NCBI RefSeq assembly: GCF_041365695.1
Contig: NZ_JBGFSJ010000004.1
Coordinates: forward strand, 434,001 to 498,000
Direction of reading: 5' to 3'
Origin: Rhodosalinus sp041365695
GTDB taxonomy: Bacteria > Pseudomonadota > Alphaproteobacteria > Rhodobacterales > Rhodobacteraceae
Length of the DNA stretch: 64,000 bases
The notes beneath the pieces are model-generated. The model ran no database searches and was not told the DNA's origin. It saw only the letters and a program-made list of their open reading frames with translations. Shown one piece after another: positions 45,247-53,227 of the stretch; the stretch's first letter is position 1, and each line of letters starts with the position of its first letter. A program made the translations under genes and the position numbers.

Positions 45247-46205
45247 CCTTCCGGATCGCGATTTCGGTCATCAATTACCGCACCGGCCCCATGACGCTCG
45301 ACTGTGTCCGCTCCGTGCTGGACGATATCGGCGATCTCGACGCCCGGGTGGTGGTGGTGGACAATGCCTCGGGCGATGGCTCGGCCGAGCAGATCGAGGC
45401 CTGGATCGCTGCGCAGCCCGAGGACACGCCGATCTCGCTGCTCCGATCGCCTGTGAATTCCGGTTTCTCGGGGGGGCACAATCAAGGAATGGCGGCCGTT
45501 CAGGCGGAGCACTACCTGATCCTGAATTCCGATGCGCTGCTGCGCCCGGGTTTCCTGCGAACGGTGCTTGCGGCGGCCGACGCCAACCCACAGGCCGGCC
45601 TGATCGCCCCGCGGATCGAAACCCGTGACGGCGATGTGCAGGTCAGCTGCTTCCGCTTTCATTCGCCCGCCAGCGAGTTGATCCGCGGCGCCGCCAGCGG
45701 ACCTGTCACGAAGCTCTTGCAGCGTCATGTCGTGGCCCTGCAGCCCCCGGTGGACCCCGAACAGATCGAATGGGCCAGCTTTGCCTGCATCCTTTTGCGG
45801 GGGAGCACGGTGCGCCAGATCGGCCAGATGGATGAGGGGTATTTTCTCTATTTCGAGGACGCCGAATATTGCCTTCGCGCCCGTCGCGCGGGCTGGGGCA
45901 TCGTGCAGGAACCGTGTGCGGTGGCGGTGCATTTCCGTGGCGGCAGCGGGCCGGTCAAGGCGCTTGAAAAGGCGCGCAGCCGTCTGCCGCCTTATTACTA
46001 CGCCTCTCGCACCCGGTTTTTCAGGCAGGCTTACGGCCCGCTGGGGCCCGTGCTGGCGAACCTGATGTGGGGGGCAGGTCGACTGATCGCGCAGGCGCGC
46101 TGCCTGACAGGGCGCACCGTGCCACTCGCCACTGCCTCGGAGGCGCACGATATCTGGATCAACACGCTTCGCCCGCTTGGCCCGAGCCGGGCGCCGGATG
46201 AATGA
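45243..46205 (+). CDS. Glycosyltransferase family 2 (rhamnosyltransferase-like)
   Basis: A 320-residue GT-A enzyme. RIAISVINYRTGPMTLDCVR, VVVVDNASGDGSAEQIEAWI, SPVNSGFSGGHNQGMAA and LILNSDALLRPG are the typical motifs of the WbbL/RfbF-like branch; EWASFACILLRGSTVRQIGQMDEGYFLYFED-type acceptor segment follows with the catalytic ED. ATG 45243 overlaps the polymerase stop; the longer open frame upstream is a shadow. Its stop lies inside the start of the sulfotransferase gene. Confidence 0.88.
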   Translation: MTFRIAISVINYRTGPMTLDCVRSVLDDIGDLDARVVVVDNASGDGSAEQIEAWIAAQPEDTPISLLRSPVNSGFSGGHNQGMAAVQAEHYLILNSDALLRPGFLRTVLAAADANPQAGLIAPRIETRDGDVQVSCFRFHSPASELIRGAASGPVTKLLQRHVVALQPPVDPEQIEWASFACILLRGSTVRQIGQMDEGYFLYFEDAEYCLRARRAGWGIVQEPCAVAVHFRGGSGPVKALEKARSRLPPYYYASRTRFFRQAYGPLGPVLANLMWGAGRLIAQARCLTGRTVPLATASEAHDIWINTLRPLGPSRAPDE

Positions 46206-47052
46206 CATGAGCCTGCCCGATTTCCTGATCATCGGCGCGATGAAATGCGGCACGTCGACCTTGCAAGCGCAGCTGGCGCACCAGAAGGGTGTGTTCATGA
46301 GCACCCCGAAAGAACCCAATTACTTCTCCGACGACCAGATTTACGCTCGAGGTCGAAGCTGGTACGAGGCACTGTTCGCCGATGCCGCACCCGGTGACCT
46401 GAAGGGCGAGGCCAGCACGCATTACACCAAGCTGCCGACCTATCCTCAGACCCTGCCCCGGATGCGCGCGATGCTGGATGCGCCAAGGTTGGTCTACATG
46501 ATCCGCAACCCGATGGTGCGCGCGGTTTCGCACTATATCCATGAATGGACCGAAGGGAGGGTGGGCTCGGACGCGCGCGAGGCCTTCCACGCCACCCCTG
46601 AAATCGCCGCCTATGGCTTTTACGGGATGCAGATCGCACCCTTTGCCGAGGCTTATGGTCCGGACCGGATCCTTCTGACCAGCCTGGAACAGATCAGCGC
46701 CGACCCGGAGGCCGCTTTCGCCGAAATCCGTGACTTTCTGGGCCTGCCTTACGGCGCGGCCTGGGTGCATGATATGCCTGCGCAGAATGTATCGGCGGCG
46801 CGGATGCGGCGGTTGCCCATGCAAGGGCTGCTGATCGACAACCCGGTTGCGACGTCGATGCGCCGCGCGCTGGTTCCGAAAGCCTTGCGAAACTGGGTGC
46901 GCGCGCGACGCACCATGACAACGCGGCCCGACATTCCCGACGACTTGCAGGACCGGTTGAAGGCGGAATTCCTGGCAGATCGCGCGCGACTGGCGGAACT
47001 CTTTCCCGGGCACCCCGCGCTTGAGCTGTGTTATCCGTTCGCGCCCTCATGA
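46198..47052 (+). CDS. Sulfotransferase (heparan-sulfate-type)
   Basis: A 284-residue PAPS-dependent sulfotransferase of the Sulfotransfer_1 type. PDFLIIGAMKCGTSTLQAQL is the 5'-PSB loop; GEASTHYTKLPTYPQTLPRM with LVYMIRNPMVRAVSHYIHEW is the 3'-phosphate region; ILLTSLEQISADPEAAFAEI follows. This is unlike the other sulfotransferase in the window (40530) in sequence class, so two different sulfation positions are possible. ATG 46198 overlaps the previous stop by 8 bases; its own stop overlaps the next start (ATGA at 47049). Confidence 0.87.
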   Translation: MNDMSLPDFLIIGAMKCGTSTLQAQLAHQKGVFMSTPKEPNYFSDDQIYARGRSWYEALFADAAPGDLKGEASTHYTKLPTYPQTLPRMRAMLDAPRLVYMIRNPMVRAVSHYIHEWTEGRVGSDAREAFHATPEIAAYGFYGMQIAPFAEAYGPDRILLTSLEQISADPEAAFAEIRDFLGLPYGAAWVHDMPAQNVSAARMRRLPMQGLLIDNPVATSMRRALVPKALRNWVRARRTMTTRPDIPDDLQDRLKAEFLADRARLAELFPGHPALELCYPFAPS

Positions 47053-48011
47053 GGGCGGCATTGGATATCGCCGCCGTCGTGATCGGGCGCAACGAAGGAG
47101 CCCGGCTGATCGCCTGTCTGGATGCCTTGCAGGGTCAGGTGGCGCGCGTGGTCTATGTGGACAGCGGATCGACGGACGGCAGCCAGGAAGCGGCGCGCGC
47201 GCGGAACGCGGATGTGGTGACGCTGGACTTGGCCCGGCCTTTTACCGCCGCAAGGGCGCGCAATGCGGGGCTGGACCATCTGCGCATGGGCGGGCCGCCG
47301 CGCTATGTGCAGTTTCTGGATGGTGATTGCCGCTTGCAGCCGGGATGGATCGAAACGGCGCGTGAATTTCTCGACGCGCATCCGGAGGTGGCTGTCGCCT
47401 GCGGGCGGCGGCGCGAGGAATTCCCCGCGTCCAGTGTCTACAACCGGCTGATCGACGCGGAATGGGACACGCCCGTGGGGCGGGCGCGATCCTGCGGGGG
47501 CGATGCGCTGATGCGGACAGAAGCCCTCGATGCGGTGGGCGGCTACAACCCTGCCCTGATCGCGGGCGAGGAACCCGAATTGTGCGTGCGGCTCCGCGCG
47601 GAGGGTTGGCAGATCTGGCGGCTGGACGCGGAAATGGCCCTGCATGACGCGGCGATGACCCGTTTCGGCCAGTGGTGGCAGCGTACCAGGCGCGGCGGCT
47701 ATGCGTTTGCCGAAGGGGTGGCGCTGCACGGCGCCCCGCCGGAACGGCATTGCGTGGCGCCGCTGCGCCGGATCGTTGCGTGGGGGCTGGTGCTGCCGCT
47801 TGCGACCGTGCTCGGCGCGCTCGTTTCGCCCTGGGCCCTGCTTCTGCTTCTGGCCTGGCCGGCACAGGTCGTGCGGCTGCGGCTGCGCGGCCGGCCCTGG
47901 TACCAGGCCGTGTTCCTGACGCTTTCAAAGCTGCCCGAGGCCCAAGGCGCACTGACCTACTGGTGGCGCCGACTGACCCGGGCGCGGGCGCGACTGATCG
48001 AGTACAAGTGA
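47049..48011 (+). CDS. Glycosyltransferase family 2 with C-terminal membrane segments
   Basis: A 320-residue GT-A enzyme. IAAVVIGRNEGARLIACLDA, VVYVDSGSTDGSQEAARA, RPFTAARARNAGLDHL, FLDGDCRLQPGW (DxD region) and EWDTPVGRARSCGGDALMRT are visible, then EEPELCVRLRAEGWQIWRLD as the acceptor segment. Two hydrophobic segments lie near residues 235-275, as in membrane-associated EPS transferases. Last gene of the coupled set polymerase, GT2, sulfotransferase, GT2. Confidence 0.86.
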   Translation: MRAALDIAAVVIGRNEGARLIACLDALQGQVARVVYVDSGSTDGSQEAARARNADVVTLDLARPFTAARARNAGLDHLRMGGPPRYVQFLDGDCRLQPGWIETAREFLDAHPEVAVACGRRREEFPASSVYNRLIDAEWDTPVGRARSCGGDALMRTEALDAVGGYNPALIAGEEPELCVRLRAEGWQIWRLDAEMALHDAAMTRFGQWWQRTRRGGYAFAEGVALHGAPPERHCVAPLRRIVAWGLVLPLATVLGALVSPWALLLLLAWPAQVVRLRLRGRPWYQAVFLTLSKLPEAQGALTYWWRRLTRARARLIEYK

Positions 48012-48418
48012 CGCGGTTTACGAAGCCCGCGGCACCCACGCGGCCCGCGGGATAGCGGAAACGCGGGACGCGACGCCGGTGCGTCCGTCACGGCGGGTTC
48101 CCTTGCCGGCCATCGCGGGCGGGGCCGTTGGCCGGCGTTTCGAATCAGCCGCCGGCGGCCCCGACAAGAGCCGCCGCATGGGGGCGGGCGGAAACCGACG
48201 GAGCCGCGCGGATGACCTCCACCGGCCTTGACTGTTCCGCCATCAGAAACAGTCAAGCAACCAAAAGGCATACTATCCGCCGGATCGCCCGATGCAGCAC
48301 CGCTGGTCGGTCAGCGCGGGCCAGAAAACCCTGTGAACTGTGGCCGAAAAGTGTTAACGTTTGGGCAAGGTGAAGGCTCCTATCCGGAGTCGCCGGTCCA
48401 TGTAAGAGTGGGGGAATT
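48012..48418. other. 407-bp upstream region of a VPLPA-CTERM gene
   Basis: No coding sequence supported. It contains the 10-base inverted repeat at 48227-48257 and must carry the promoter of the following gene. An AT-richer portion (48255-48365) precedes the Shine-Dalgarno GGGGGA directly before ATG 48419. Confidence 0.45.
48227..48257. promoter_or_regulatory. Perfect 10-base inverted repeat
   Basis: CTTGACTGTT (48227-48236) and AACAGTCAAG (48248-48257) are exact reverse complements separated by 11 bases, 162 bases before the VPLPA-CTERM start. It could be an operator or a hairpin terminator of the upstream operon; no T run follows, which favours an operator. Confidence 0.5.
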
Positions 48419-49195
48419 ATGAAAAGCATTTTGATGACAGCCGCCGCAGGCTGCGTCGCATTCGCGACCGCCGCCAGCGCAACGAGCATCTCGATCTCGG
48501 CGTTCGACATCAACGATTTCAATGCTGCGACCGCAAACGGGAGCGGTTTCGTGATCCAGGATTTCGAGAACCATGGAGATTTTGCTATCGATGGTGAAAC
48601 TAACCTCGTGGTGGACGATGGGATTACTGAGACCGACGGTCAGAGGTCAGGTGAGCTTCTAGGCGACCTCAAAACCAATGTGGGTACGTTCAGCGCGAAC
48701 GGTGGAACGGGATCTGGTACAACATGCGACGCGAGTGGTGGTAACTGCCAAAATCTTTTCCTGAACTATGGGGATGACAACGGTCAGGACAACATCGTTC
48801 CCGACGGCGGCAATTGGTCTCTGAACGCCAATGATACGCTGGGCGTAATCTGGGATGTGGTCAAGGGTGAAGGTGGTCTGTTCAATCGCGTGGTGTTCGG
48901 CATCATGGATGGTGCGGACCAAGGCGCGAAGGTAACCGTGAGTATCGATGAAGCGGATGTTGATCCGAAATCGTACAGCCTCCAAAGCGATGGCAACCAG
49001 AAGTTGATCGTCATCGATTTCAGCACACTCGTTTCTTCTGCTAAAGTGACGATAGCAAGCTCAAAGACAAACGACAGCTTCTCGCTTGACGGTGCGAGCG
49101 TCGGTGTCGTGCCGCTGCCGGCGGGGGGACTGCTGCTGCTAACCGGGCTTGGTGCCCTGGGGCTTTACCGCCGTCGCAAGCAGGCCGACGCCTGA
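48419..49195 (+). CDS. VPLPA-CTERM sorting-domain protein
   Basis: A 258-residue secreted protein. Signal peptide KSILMTAAAGCVAFATAASA; middle domain of about 200 residues rich in G, N, D and T with one likely disulfide pair (CDASGGNC); C-terminal sorting signal VPLPAGGLLLLTGLGALGLY (from V231) followed by RRRKQ. This is the tripartite motif, hydrophobic helix and basic tail recognised by exosortase D at 31185. The middle resembles other PEP-CTERM adhesin-like proteins but has no named domain. The Shine-Dalgarno GGGGGA sits directly upstream and is shared with the second target at 57363. A strong terminator follows. Confidence 0.9.
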   Translation: MKSILMTAAAGCVAFATAASATSISISAFDINDFNAATANGSGFVIQDFENHGDFAIDGETNLVVDDGITETDGQRSGELLGDLKTNVGTFSANGGTGSGTTCDASGGNCQNLFLNYGDDNGQDNIVPDGGNWSLNANDTLGVIWDVVKGEGGLFNRVVFGIMDGADQGAKVTVSIDEADVDPKSYSLQSDGNQKLIVIDFSTLVSSAKVTIASSKTNDSFSLDGASVGVVPLPAGGLLLLTGLGALGLYRRRKQADA

Positions 49196-49222
49196 CGTGA
49201 CGGCTGACATCCGATTGTCTGA

Positions 49223-49247
49223 ACGGGGGCCCGGAGGCTCCCGTTTT
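49223..49247 (+). terminator. Rho-independent terminator after the VPLPA-CTERM gene
   Basis: ACGGGGGCC (49223-49231) pairs with GGCTCCCGT (49236-49244) across a CGGA loop, with one G-T pair, and is followed by TTTTCC. It lies 27 bases after the stop. Confidence 0.8.
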
Positions 49248-49328
49248 CCATTTTAGCCCTTCGGCCCGCGCCGCCGCCCACCGCGACGGTGTTGCGCGCG
49301 CCCTTCAAGTCGGACCACTCTCCGTTCC

Positions 49329-50492
49329 ATGGTATCCCCCCGCGTTCATGTTTTCTACCCGATGACGTTCTGGGGAGCCGGCCCGCCCGAGACCTGTTAC
49401 AGGATCTGCTCGCACTGGCCGTCTCAGGGACTTGCCGTTCAGGTTCACGCGGCGGCCTGCCCCAAGGTGGATTCGGCGGGCATCATGGTGCCAGCCCTGC
49501 CCATGGCTCTGCCCGATCCGATCAAGCGGCGCCTTGCCTCCCTGAAGCGCTTGGCGCCGTTCCTGAAAAGGCGAAGCATGGCGCAGGCTGTCGCTGCCGT
49601 TCGGCCGGGCGACCTGTGCTATTGCTGGCCCGGAGCCCCGCTCGAAGCGATAGAGGCCGCTCGCAAGCGCGGCGGGCGCATCGTGCTCGAGTTCATCAAC
49701 ACGCATGTCGCCTATGCCAAACGTCTGCTCGACGCAGAATGCGACCGGATCGGCGCCCCCCGGTATCCACAGTTTACCGACGCGACCCTGCACCACGAGG
49801 CTGCTCGTGTTGCGCTGGCCGATCTGATCTTCGCGCCCGGGCCTCTTGTCGAAACATCGATCCGCGAGACGACGGCCGACGCGCCGCTCGTTGCGCGCAC
49901 GAGTTACGGGAGCTACGCGCCTTCTGACATGCCGTCCCGGTCCGCCAGGGCTGCGGATCGTCCGCTTCGATATCTTTTCGTCGGGTCGGTCGGAATTCGC
50001 AAAGGGGCACATGTCCTTATCGAGGCCTGGCGCCAGGCGGCGCTACCGGGCGAGCTTTGGATCGCAGGCGCTATCGAAAAACACATCGACAAGACAGAGT
50101 GCCGCGATCGTCTCTTTGGCCAGATTCCGCAGAACGTCCGCTTTCTGGGGCATGTCTCCGACATCAACGCGGTTTATCGGGAGGCGGACGTCTTCGTTTT
50201 TCCATCCCTGGAAGAGGGTGACCCGCAAGTCGCCTACGAGGCGGCTGCGCATGGTCTGCCACTGGTCGTAACGCAGATGGGTGGAGGTTTGATCGCGCAG
50301 GAAGAAGTCACGGCGCTCATGGTGCCCCCTGCCGATGTAGAGGCCCTGACCGATGCATTGAGGCGCTTGCATGACGACGCGCAACTGCGCATCGACCTCG
50401 GTGAGCGCGCACTCGCCGGTGCCGCGTTTTATACGTGGGACAAGGTCGCCGACCGCCGGCGCGAGACCTTGCTTGCCTTCGCGGCGAGCTGA
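49329..50492 (+). CDS. Glycosyltransferase family 4
   Basis: A 387-residue GT-B glycosyltransferase. The N-terminal domain begins VHVFYPMTFWGAGPPETCYR; the donor-binding C-terminal domain has YLFVGSVGIRKGAHVLIEAW, LWIAGAIEKHI, VRFLGHVSDINAVYREADVF, then PSLEEGDPQVAYEAAAHGLP, the EX7E-equivalent region, and TQMGGGLIAQEEVTALMVPP. It follows the terminator, so it probably has its own promoter, and it is convergent with the rhomboid gene. Confidence 0.84.
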   Translation: MVSPRVHVFYPMTFWGAGPPETCYRICSHWPSQGLAVQVHAAACPKVDSAGIMVPALPMALPDPIKRRLASLKRLAPFLKRRSMAQAVAAVRPGDLCYCWPGAPLEAIEAARKRGGRIVLEFINTHVAYAKRLLDAECDRIGAPRYPQFTDATLHHEAARVALADLIFAPGPLVETSIRETTADAPLVARTSYGSYAPSDMPSRSARAADRPLRYLFVGSVGIRKGAHVLIEAWRQAALPGELWIAGAIEKHIDKTECRDRLFGQIPQNVRFLGHVSDINAVYREADVFVFPSLEEGDPQVAYEAAAHGLPLVVTQMGGGLIAQEEVTALMVPPADVEALTDALRRLHDDAQLRIDLGERALAGAAFYTWDKVADRRRETLLAFAAS

Positions 50493-50531
50493 TGCAGTTT
50501 TCGACGTCACGGCGCCGTCTGGGCTTTGCCA

Positions 50532-51164
50532 TCACGCCTCGCGGGCCCTCGGATCGATCAGCAACGCCGCGACCCAGCCAGTGACGAAGCCGCCCAGATG
50601 GGTTTCCCATGCGAGCTGCCCCCGCATCGCCCACCACAGGACAAGGTTCAACGCGACAAGGAACAGCACCGCGCGGGCGACAGGCCAGAGCCCTTCATCG
50701 TAGGTGAAGCGGTCCACATAGGCCCAGGCGAGCAACCCGCCGATCAGCCCGAAGAGTGCGCCCGACGCGCCCACCATCGGGCGTAACCCGGGGGCCAGCA
50801 GCGCAAAGCTCGCGGCCCCTCCGAAAACAGTGACGAGATAGAGCGCCGCGAAACCGCGCACGCCGACCCGCTCCAGCACGGCGCGGCCCAGCGACCACAG
50901 GGTCACCATGTTGACCGCCAGATGGGCCGGTCCCGCGTGCACGAACCCGTAGGTCAGGAACATCGCCCAGGGTTGCCAGGGATAATTCGGCTGCCAACTG
51001 CCTAGAAGTCCGGGCCAGAAGCCTGCGTAATCATAAGCGAGGCGGCGCAGACGCGCCTGCCCCAGCACACCCTGGTCCGACAGGACAAGAGCGAACTCGA
51101 TGGCCGAACAGAGCGCGATCAATCCCCAGAGACTGACAGCAGCCCCCCGCGTCAGGGGCGCCAT
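50532..51164 (-). CDS. Rhomboid family intramembrane serine protease
   Basis: A 210-residue protein with six hydrophobic segments. Catalytic serine S135 lies in VGASGALFG and the catalytic histidine H189 in WETHLGGFVTGW; the oxyanion-associated HLAVN (H81, N85) is in the second helix. All active residues are present, so it is likely active. It overlaps the upstream outer-membrane protein gene by 13 bp and is last in the operon sugar transferase, TPR lipoprotein, export protein, beta-barrel, rhomboid. The substrate is unknown; a role in processing EPS-associated surface proteins is inference. Confidence 0.87.
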   Translation of the reverse strand: MAPLTRGAAVSLWGLIALCSAIEFALVLSDQGVLGQARLRRLAYDYAGFWPGLLGSWQPNYPWQPWAMFLTYGFVHAGPAHLAVNMVTLWSLGRAVLERVGVRGFAALYLVTVFGGAASFALLAPGLRPMVGASGALFGLIGGLLAWAYVDRFTYDEGLWPVARAVLFLVALNLVLWWAMRGQLAWETHLGGFVTGWVAALLIDPRAREA

Positions 51165-52474
51165 TGAAAGGTCCGCTCAAGACCTATGAACACGCTCTCC
51201 TCCGTACGATCGGCGCTCCCGGTTTCCCGGGTCCAGCGATGCGTGTAGCTGGAACGAATGGCCCAGTCGCGTGTCAAATCGCGCCCCCAGCTGATCGTGA
51301 TGCTGGCCTGCCGGGCGTCACGCGTTCCGGGATCCAGGCGCTCGGTTTCACGCCAGTTCAGGCTCGCGCCAAGCCTTGAAAGGCTGTCCAGTTCCCGGTT
51401 CCACGACAGGCGGAGCCTGCTGTCGACGGCGCTGTCGCCGTCCCGGTTGACGACGAGGTCGCGATCCAGCGAGAGACCGAGGGTTGCCGCCGATGTCTCT
51501 TGTTCCCATGCGAGGCTGAACAGTGCCTGCGCCTCATCGCTTCCGATCTTTCCCAGGCCGGCCCCCAGACTGAGCGCCCCGCGTGGCAGATCGATCTCGC
51601 GTTCCACCCGGGCCTTCGTCAGCCGCTCTGCCGCCGTGATGGAGGAATCGACCTCTGCGGAAAGCATTCCGTCCGGCAAGTCCCTTACCGCCGCAAAACC
51701 GTAGGTGAGCCCGGACTGGACCACGTCGACCCCGCCGATCGTATCGGTGACACGACTGCCGCCGATGCGTGCCGAGGTGAGCAGGGACGCGTTCACGGCA
51801 AGTTCGGCCCCAAGAGTGAAACTTTCGCTGCGCTGATCGGCCCCCGATCCGGCGACGTCGGTTTCGGACAGCCGGGCCGTCACGGTCGTGGTCAACCGGC
51901 GATCGATCGAAAAGCGCAGTGAGAGGCCTGCGCTCAAGCTTTTCTCGTCCAGAAGCGTCGGGTCGGCCGTGTCGATGTATCTCTGCTCGCGATAGCTCAG
52001 ATCCAGCGTGCCGCCGAACGGCGCCTCGCGGCCGAAGCTGAGCCTTGTGCCGACACGGATATCCTCGCGCTGTCCTTCATCTAAGACGAGAAGCTCGTCG
52101 TCGGGATCGCCCTCGAGGAACAACGAGTCGACCTCGCTCCGGCGATACGAAACATCCGCCCCGAATGCCGCGTTCCGGTTGTCGATCTCGTAGGCCAGGG
52201 AAAGGCGCGGGTCGCGGAGCCCGTTGAGCTGGCCGGACGTCTCCGCGCTATCGAGCGCGCCGTCGAAAGACAGGCTGAGGCGCTGCGTCCGTGTCTCGCT
52301 CTGCAAGCGTGCGGCCAGTCCAAGCCGCGCGCTCAGAGTGTCATCGTCGTATTGAAGGCCCGGCGTCAAAGTCAGGCTGCCGCGGAGGCCGCCTTCCTGC
52401 GCGGTGACCCGGTCGGCTGCAAGCGCTGCGGTCGCCAGAAGCACCGCAGCAAGGTATACAGTCCGCGCGATCAT
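51152..52474 (-). CDS. Outer-membrane beta-barrel protein of the EPS export operon
   Basis: 440 residues. Signal peptide about 1-26 (VYLAAVLLATAALAADRVTA), then amphipathic strands throughout (for example LSLSFDGALDSAETS, GTLDLSYREQRYID, FTLGAELAVNASLL), ending with a strand that closes with an aromatic residue (FIGLERTFQW). No TPR or plug domain was seen. Position next to a Wza-like export protein and a PrsT-like lipoprotein suggests an outer-membrane component similar to the beta-barrel proteins of PEP-CTERM/EPS loci. The gap to the export protein gene is 3 bases. Confidence 0.72.
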   Translation of the reverse strand: MIARTVYLAAVLLATAALAADRVTAQEGGLRGSLTLTPGLQYDDDTLSARLGLAARLQSETRTQRLSLSFDGALDSAETSGQLNGLRDPRLSLAYEIDNRNAAFGADVSYRRSEVDSLFLEGDPDDELLVLDEGQREDIRVGTRLSFGREAPFGGTLDLSYREQRYIDTADPTLLDEKSLSAGLSLRFSIDRRLTTTVTARLSETDVAGSGADQRSESFTLGAELAVNASLLTSARIGGSRVTDTIGGVDVVQSGLTYGFAAVRDLPDGMLSAEVDSSITAAERLTKARVEREIDLPRGALSLGAGLGKIGSDEAQALFSLAWEQETSAATLGLSLDRDLVVNRDGDSAVDSRLRLSWNRELDSLSRLGASLNWRETERLDPGTRDARQASITISWGRDLTRDWAIRSSYTHRWTRETGSADRTEESVFIGLERTFQWRP

Positions 52475-52477
52475 GGT

Positions 52478-53089
52478 TTATTCAAAAAGACGGCGCTCGG
52501 GCACCAGGATCACGTCCCCGTCCTGAACTCGGAAATCGTTCATCAATGCGGCTCCGTTCGAGAGAGCCCTGTAATCTATCACGGAAACCGATTGCCGACC
52601 GGTCCGGGGGTCGGTTCTGCGCATCTGGACCCGCTTCGTTGCGGCAAAGCGCGTCAGCCCTCCGCTCTGCGCCAGCGCCTGCAAAAGCGTGGTACCCGGT
52701 TCGACCTCTTTCAAGCCCGGACTGTTCACTTCGCCCATGAAATAGATCTTGATCGTTGGCATTGCTGCGGCAGGCCCGGTCGCGATCCGCTCGGCCGGCT
52801 GGACCGAGACGAAGACGTTTGGTTCCCTGGCGAAGTTCCCCGCGATGCCAGAGGTGATCGCCGCTTCGATCTGTCCGACTGTGCGGCCGGCAACCTCGAT
52901 CGTGCCCGCGAAGGGAAAACTGATGCGGCCATCGGGCAGCACAACCACGCTTCGATTGAGGCTGGTATCTTCCAGAACCTCCACCGCCAGCGTGTCGCCG
53001 GAGCGCACCCGATATTCAGATTGCGCCAAGGCCATGCCTGCGAACAGGGTCACGGCGAGCGCCAGCATGAGTCTTTGAAGGATCGCCAT
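52478..53089 (-). CDS. Polysaccharide biosynthesis/export protein (Wza-like)
   Basis: A 203-residue periplasmic or outer-membrane export protein. Signal peptide about 1-22 (ending GMALAQ), Poly_export domain from SEYRVRSGDTLAVEVLED with VVVLPDGRISFPFAGTIEVA, then an SLBB-like domain IYFMGEVNSPGLKEVEPGTT and the end DGDVILVPERRLFE. Shorter than Wza (about 380), as usual for EPS systems with a separate outer-membrane barrel. ATG 53089 is chosen as it starts the signal peptide; the frame is open to 53206. No lipobox cysteine is seen. Confidence 0.88.
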   Translation of the reverse strand: MAILQRLMLALAVTLFAGMALAQSEYRVRSGDTLAVEVLEDTSLNRSVVVLPDGRISFPFAGTIEVAGRTVGQIEAAITSGIAGNFAREPNVFVSVQPAERIATGPAAAMPTIKIYFMGEVNSPGLKEVEPGTTLLQALAQSGGLTRFAATKRVQMRRTDPRTGRQSVSVIDYRALSNGAALMNDFRVQDGDVILVPERRLFE

Positions 53090-53227
53090 GTCGGTCCCGC
53101 TTTCTGGATTCGCAACTTTTGCAACGTCGTGCCGACTTTGCCACGATGATCCTATGCGAAAAGGGTCAGACTGAAACCTTTCTTGCAAGCGGGGCAGAAT
53201 TGGCACGCCGAGAGCGGCACCTTGTGG

